Below, one piece after another: positions 63,022-64,000 of a stretch of 64,000 bases of DNA (positions are counted from its first letter, which is position 1; every line of letters begins with the position of its first letter). The position numbers and the translations under genes were made by a program. Location of the stretch: the NCBI GenBank assembly GCA_030055525.1, contig JASFYJ010000003.1, positions 142,446 to 206,445 of the forward strand, read 5' to 3'. The notes beneath the pieces are model-generated. The model did not search any database. It was not told the origin of the DNA and saw only the letters and a list, made by a program, of their open reading frames with translations. The stretch is from Archaeoglobales archaeon (lineage in GTDB: Archaea > Halobacteriota > Archaeoglobi > Archaeoglobales > Archaeoglobaceae).

Positions 63022-63777
63022 TCAAAAGTTCAGCCCACTCCACTTCTTAGCCAAAAGTATCTGTTTTCCATCGCTTCTATGGTAAACTATCACAGGCACA
63101 GCACCTCTGACATCTTTCCAGATCTCCGTAACAGTGCGTTTCTTACTGAATTTGGTCTCCACAAGTACGACGTAGTAACCGGTAACATTTTCTCCCTCTC
63201 TCGGTCCGGCAGGTATTACTACGTCTCTCCATTCTGTGTAGGCTTTTTTATTACAAAAAAGCTCCAAATCGTCAAAGTTCCATTTTCCAGTTTCTGCTAA
63301 TGGCTTTGGTGGTTTTACTGGAATCTTGTAATCCACCCCCTCGGCAACACTGGGTTTTCCATCTTCTGAGATGTATGCTGCAACCACTCCATTCACTTCG
63401 AAATTGACGGATCCGATTTTGGATTCACTTTTCCACCTTTTTCCTAGGACTAGCGGGTAATCAAAAGAAATTACTTCTCCATCTAAAATTATGCTGTTCA
63501 TACCCTTCATCAACCAGCTCCAGCCCTCTCTGTCGTGTTTCCATCCAGTATCGTAGCTTTCGGTTCTCTGGTATAGCTTGAAGATAGCTTCATCATCTTT
63601 TAGAAAGACTTGCGCTTCATAGATACCAAATGCTGGGTGGATCTTTCCGTAACCGTCGAGGTAGATCTTTTCTCTACTAGATAAGTCTTCGTATATGTAC
63701 CTTTGTTCCCATCTAAACCAGTATTCGGGTTTCGGGAAGATTGGATGTTCTACTTTTTCTGGATAGAAAACTTCCAT
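63022..63777 (-). CDS. Hypothetical protein, family not recognised
   Basis: 251 residues, beta-rich and aromatic (YWFRWEQRYIYEDLSSREKI, WKHDREGWSWLMKGMNSIIL). No signal peptide or membrane span is obvious. It lies alone between dCMP deaminase and the 3-hydroxyacyl-CoA dehydrogenase. Reading frame and codon usage look genuine. Confidence 0.65.
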   Translation of the reverse strand: MEVFYPEKVEHPIFPKPEYWFRWEQRYIYEDLSSREKIYLDGYGKIHPAFGIYEAQVFLKDDEAIFKLYQRTESYDTGWKHDREGWSWLMKGMNSIILDGEVISFDYPLVLGKRWKSESKIGSVNFEVNGVVAAYISEDGKPSVAEGVDYKIPVKPPKPLAETGKWNFDDLELFCNKKAYTEWRDVVIPAGPREGENVTGYYVVLVETKFSKKRTVTEIWKDVRGAVPVIVYHRSDGKQILLAKKWSGLNF

Positions 63778-63907
63778 GTTTTCTGTAAGTCCTGGTTGTT
63801 TAAAATTCTACCCAGAAGTTCCAAAGAATAATTCGCATAACAAGCAAATAAAATTATTGGTTTTCGTAAAATGAGAAAAGATTATTAATCTAAGTTATTA
63901 GTGTTCA

Positions 63908-64000
63908 ATGGTGATACACATGGATGTCAGGCAGAAGATAAAAAAGGTTGCTGTTCTCGGTGCTGGAGCAATGGGGCACGGGATTGCTGAGGTTTGTGCA
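63908..64000 (+). CDS. 3-hydroxyacyl-CoA dehydrogenase (5' end only)
   Basis: 31 codons to the window edge. VAVLGAGAMGHGIAEVCA is the NAD-binding loop of the 3-hydroxyacyl-CoA dehydrogenase family. The start is ATG at 63908 or at 63920. Archaeoglobales carry long fused HAD/enoyl-CoA hydratase proteins; the total length is not visible. Confidence 0.88.
   Translation, partial: MVIHMDVRQKIKKVAVLGAGAMGHGIAEVCA

Overview
The window looks like chromosome from a hyperthermophilic euryarchaeon of the order Archaeoglobales (Archaeoglobus, Ferroglobus or Geoglobus type; I cannot fix the genus). The reasons are protein types, not a search: an archaeal histone, archaeal AglB, ribosomal protein S8e, type II (archaeal) glyceraldehyde-3-phosphate dehydrogenase, a DacZ-like diadenylate cyclase, archaeal ADH synthase, the methanogenesis-marker protein MtxX without methanogenesis genes, many iron-sulfur flavoproteins, a flavodiiron protein, KaiC-like RecA-family ATPases, and DUF22, DUF61 and DUF371 proteins. 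Promoters are AT-rich TATA type and many genes are leaderless or have GGTGAT-type Shine-Dalgarno sites.

Layout. 1-5.3 kb: flavoproteins (a partial Isf-like gene and FprA) and a four-gene FAD/Fe-S dye-linked dehydrogenase operon. 5.5 kb: tRNA-Pro. 5.6-8.2 kb: four overlapping RecA/KaiC-like genes, two with a degenerate P-loop. 8.4-14.5 kb: Lrp regulator, geranylgeranyl-reductase-like protein, argJ, pgk, a CoA transferase and a histone. 14.6-16.4 kb: a SPASM radical SAM enzyme preceded by a previously uncalled 26-residue peptide gene, itself preceded by a perfect 26-bp palindrome; this is a candidate peptide-modification system. 16.4-24.7 kb: housekeeping genes (thioredoxin, DRG GTPase, glnA, HmdB-like radical SAM, ADH synthase, pyrBI, rubredoxin, mtxX, an Isf-like flavoprotein, tRNA-Ser).

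24.9-44.1 kb is an accessory island for surface glycans. It holds GT4 and GT2 glycosyltransferases, FkbM-type and other methyltransferases and a nucleotide-sugar dehydratase, mixed with nine HEPN/MNT toxin-antitoxin-like modules. Many genes here are broken by in-frame stops, frameshifts or truncations. Two gene pairs share a nearly identical 5' part and then diverge, which suggests repeated recombination of a constant 5' module with variable catalytic parts. The oligosaccharyltransferase gene aglB (45.5-48.1 kb) lies just beyond and presumably transfers the glycan made by this locus.

48-64 kb is again mostly core genome: a metallo-beta-lactamase-fold protein, a TauE/SafE permease split at a T8 run, thiI, a DUF22 / SAM-hydroxide adenosyltransferase / DUF61 operon, rpS8e, a nicotinamidase-like hydrolase, moaC, a biotin carboxylase subunit, a CooT-like mini-protein coupled to gap, diadenylate cyclase, a double UspA protein, a LeuD-type isomerase subunit, dCMP deaminase and the start of a 3-hydroxyacyl-CoA dehydrogenase.
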